Source: Rhodocyclaceae bacterium (GTDB lineage Bacteria; Pseudomonadota; Gammaproteobacteria; Burkholderiales; Rhodocyclaceae). Taken from it: a stretch of 6,593 nt of DNA. The stretch spans positions 1-6,593 of the forward strand of contig JAEUNN010000930.1 in assembly GCA_016791085.1 (NCBI GenBank), written 5' to 3'. The notes beneath the pieces were generated by a model. It made no database searches, was not told where the DNA came from, and saw only the letters and a list, made by a program, of their open reading frames with translations. Positions 5,919 to 6,593 of the stretch are shown here, in pieces. How positions within the stretch are numbered: position 1 is the first letter of the stretch; each line of letters starts with the position of its first letter. Both the position numbers and the translations under genes were made by a program.

Positions 5919-5935
5919 CACCCGGCTGCCGGGTG
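5919..5935. repeat. Short perfect hairpin
   Basis: CACCCGG (5919-5925) and CCGGGTG (5929-5935) form a 7-bp perfect stem with a CTG loop. There is no adjacent T run, so terminator function is not supported. Role unknown. Confidence 0.45.
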
Positions 5936-6171
5936 TCCCCGTAATGCCGCCCGTGTTTTACCTCGTCACTGACGGACGCCGGTCGCGGCCCGGACCCAAC
6001 GACCCGCACGGATCGCCTTCGTCGTCCTGCGGCAATTGCACGCCACGGTAACGTCAGGCATACTTTGTTCAGTCATCCTGACTCGCGCCAAATGTCGGCC
6101 CCATGGTTTTTTCCCGTCGGATCAACCGGATTTCGAAGGCGCCAACCTCGCTTTCCGGTTCGCCGTCAAGT

Positions 6172-6322
6172 AAAAAAGGGGGAAATGTGCCAGACACGAT
6201 TACTTTCTCGCTCTCTACCCAAGTCCAACCCGCTGCGGGCAAGGACCATAGGAAGATTTCTTTACCCGTCAGGCAAATAAACCGACAGATCAAGGAAATT
6301 AAATCGAGCCTGGCCCCTTTTC
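6172..6322. mobile_element. Inverted-repeat-bounded ~150-bp segment, possibly a non-autonomous or RAYT-related repeat
   Basis: The plus strand at 6172-6207 runs from an A6-G5 stretch through CCAGACACGATTACTTTC. The reverse complement of 6295-6322 reads GAAAAGGGG followed by CCAGGCTCGATTTAATTTC. The two ends therefore share AAAAGGGG, CCAG, C, CGATT and TTTC in inverted order, with a 7-nt insertion and a few mismatches. The interior is AT-richer than the surrounding DNA and holds no credible gene; a minus-strand frame (6069-6293, TTG start, no Shine-Dalgarno) spans much of it. The ends remind me of dispersed repeats that flank REP-associated tyrosine transposase genes in proteobacteria, from memory only. 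The right end stops a few bases before an IS66 transposase fragment begins. Confidence 0.4.
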
Positions 6323-6329
6323 ACCCTCT

Positions 6330-6452
6330 GATCCCGAGGTCCCGGTTGACACTAACCATTTGGAACGCGCGCTGCGCAGCATTCCCATGGGCAGGAAGGC
6401 GTGGATGTTCTGCTGGACTGAAATGGGCGCCCGCCACGTCGGCATTCTGCAA
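6330..6452 (+). pseudogene. IS66-family transposase (TnpC) internal fragment, truncated at both ends
   Basis: Reading from 6330 gives DPEVPVDTNHLERALR, then SIPMGRKAWMFCWTEMGARHVGILQ: 41 codons matching the C-terminal catalytic region of IS66 transposases, including the N-x-x-E-R motif that carries the last acidic residue of the DDE triad (E codon 6363-6365) and the GRK-x-W-x-F motif. Similarity ends abruptly on the left, where the inverted-repeat segment ending at 6322 abuts, and on the right at 6452, where the terminus of another IS66 element begins. No start codon or complete domain remains, so it cannot encode an active enzyme. The fragment is plus strand, opposite to the transposase at the right edge. 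Confidence 0.85.
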
Positions 6453-6593
6453 GTAAGCGGTAACTACCCGGCGTCTTGCGCGGATCTGCCGACCTGATAT
6501 AAATCCGAGCGCAGCGGATTTGCCGCGAAGTGCTGTTTCCAGAGCCTGGGAGTCAGTTCCGCCACGCGTGCGGCGGGGTGGATTGCGACCCGC
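6453..6593 (-). mobile_element. IS66-family insertion sequence, right end only
   Basis: GTAAGCGGTAAC at 6453 fits the conserved GTAAGCG terminus of IS66-family elements, and a minus-strand transposase C-terminus ends just inside it (stop at 6464-6466), as expected at the right end of such an element. The element continues beyond the window. IS66 insertions usually duplicate 8 bp of target, so TTCTGCAA (6445-6452) is the predicted left copy of the duplication. It has landed inside an older IS66-type transposase gene. Confidence 0.8.
6464..6593 (-). CDS. tnpC: IS66-family transposase TnpC, C-terminal end (partial)
   Basis: The last 42 codons are visible, reading HPAARVAELTPRLWKQHFAA, then NPLRSDLYQVGRSAQDAG and a TAG stop at 6464-6466. 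The RVAELTPRLWK and NPLRSDL blocks match the extreme C-terminus of one subgroup of IS66 transposases, the DDE enzyme that mobilises the element, usually along with the small TnpA and TnpB proteins. The frame is open to the right edge, and its stop lies 11 bp inside the terminal GTAAGCG repeat. Whether the gene is intact cannot be told from this window. Its subgroup appears the same as that of the adjacent plus-strand fragment. Confidence 0.8.
   Translation of the reverse strand, partial: RVAIHPAARVAELTPRLWKQHFAANPLRSDLYQVGRSAQDAG

Larger units (their letters stand above)
5653..6171. other. Gene-poor stretch
   Basis: No convincing gene is seen on either strand. Open frames exist, including one that extends the small gene to about 6009, but their translations are rich in arginine, proline, glycine and serine and show no recognisable domain, as expected for non-coding GC-rich DNA. 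Two clean inverted repeats (5765-5792 and 5919-5935) are the only structure noted. GC content falls noticeably to the right of about 6060. Confidence 0.6.

Noticed and set aside
5623..6009. Upstream extension of the small gene to a 214-codon frame
   Set aside because: The added N-terminal 129 residues look like translated non-coding GC-rich DNA, and they span an inverted repeat and the promoter-like site.
5188..6051. Plus-strand frame of 287 codons across the intergenic region and small gene
   Set aside because: Composition is dominated by R, P, G and A with no domain; it starts in the palindrome and runs antisense to the more protein-like 85-residue gene.
6069..6293. Minus-strand frame of 74 codons ending at 6069
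   Set aside because: It needs a TTG start, has no Shine-Dalgarno, and much of it is the translated inverted-repeat segment; no family recognised, though a remnant of a real gene cannot be excluded.
6103..6456. Plus-strand frame of 117 codons
   Set aside because: Its last third is the IS66 transposase fragment read in the wrong frame, and the rest crosses the inverted-repeat segment.
1..6593. CRISPR arrays, tRNA or rRNA genes
   Set aside because: No regularly spaced direct repeats and no cloverleaf or rRNA-like sequence were seen on either strand.

Overview
This window is a high-GC stretch that looks like a betaproteobacterium (Burkholderiales, perhaps Alcaligenaceae such as Bordetella or Achromobacter). 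That guess rests on base composition and the flavour of the proteins; no rRNA or other phylogenetic marker is present. It holds the upstream half of a type VI secretion system (T6SS) operon on the minus strand, its presumed control region, one small gene of unknown function, and a junk-rich right edge made of IS66-family pieces.

Positions 1-4897 (minus strand, read right to left) carry a tightly packed operon: a tssB-tssC fusion, hcp, tssE, tssF, and the first 75 codons of tssG, which runs off the left edge. Gaps between genes are 32, 9 and 6 bp, and tssF and tssG overlap by 37 bp, so they are almost certainly co-transcribed and translationally coupled. Together they encode the contractile sheath (TssB/TssC), the inner tube (Hcp) and baseplate parts (TssE, TssF, TssG). 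The order is the common T6SS core order. The unusual point is that sheath subunits TssB and TssC, normally two proteins, form one continuous 631-residue reading frame.

Positions 4898-5364 are non-coding and dense in signals on the minus strand: a good Shine-Dalgarno, a sigma-54-like -24/-12 promoter (5007-5022), an IHF-like site (5052-5064), small hairpins, a three-armed palindrome (5185-5231), a C9 tract with G-quadruplex potential, and a 12-bp-stem hairpin (5299-5328). The layout fits a sigma-54 promoter driven by a bacterial enhancer-binding protein, a known mode of T6SS control.

Positions 5365-5622 (minus) hold a small 85-residue gene with a helix-rich, possibly winged-helix sequence, preceded by a second sigma-54-like match and a 10-bp inverted repeat. 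From about 5653 to 6171 no convincing gene is visible.

Positions 6172-6322 form a roughly 150-bp stretch, AT-richer than its surroundings, bounded by imperfect inverted repeats. It abuts a broken IS66 transposase fragment (6330-6452, plus strand). That fragment is cut at 6453 by the terminus of another IS66-family element, whose transposase C-terminus is read on the minus strand to the right edge. The T6SS operon therefore sits next to a site of repeated insertion.
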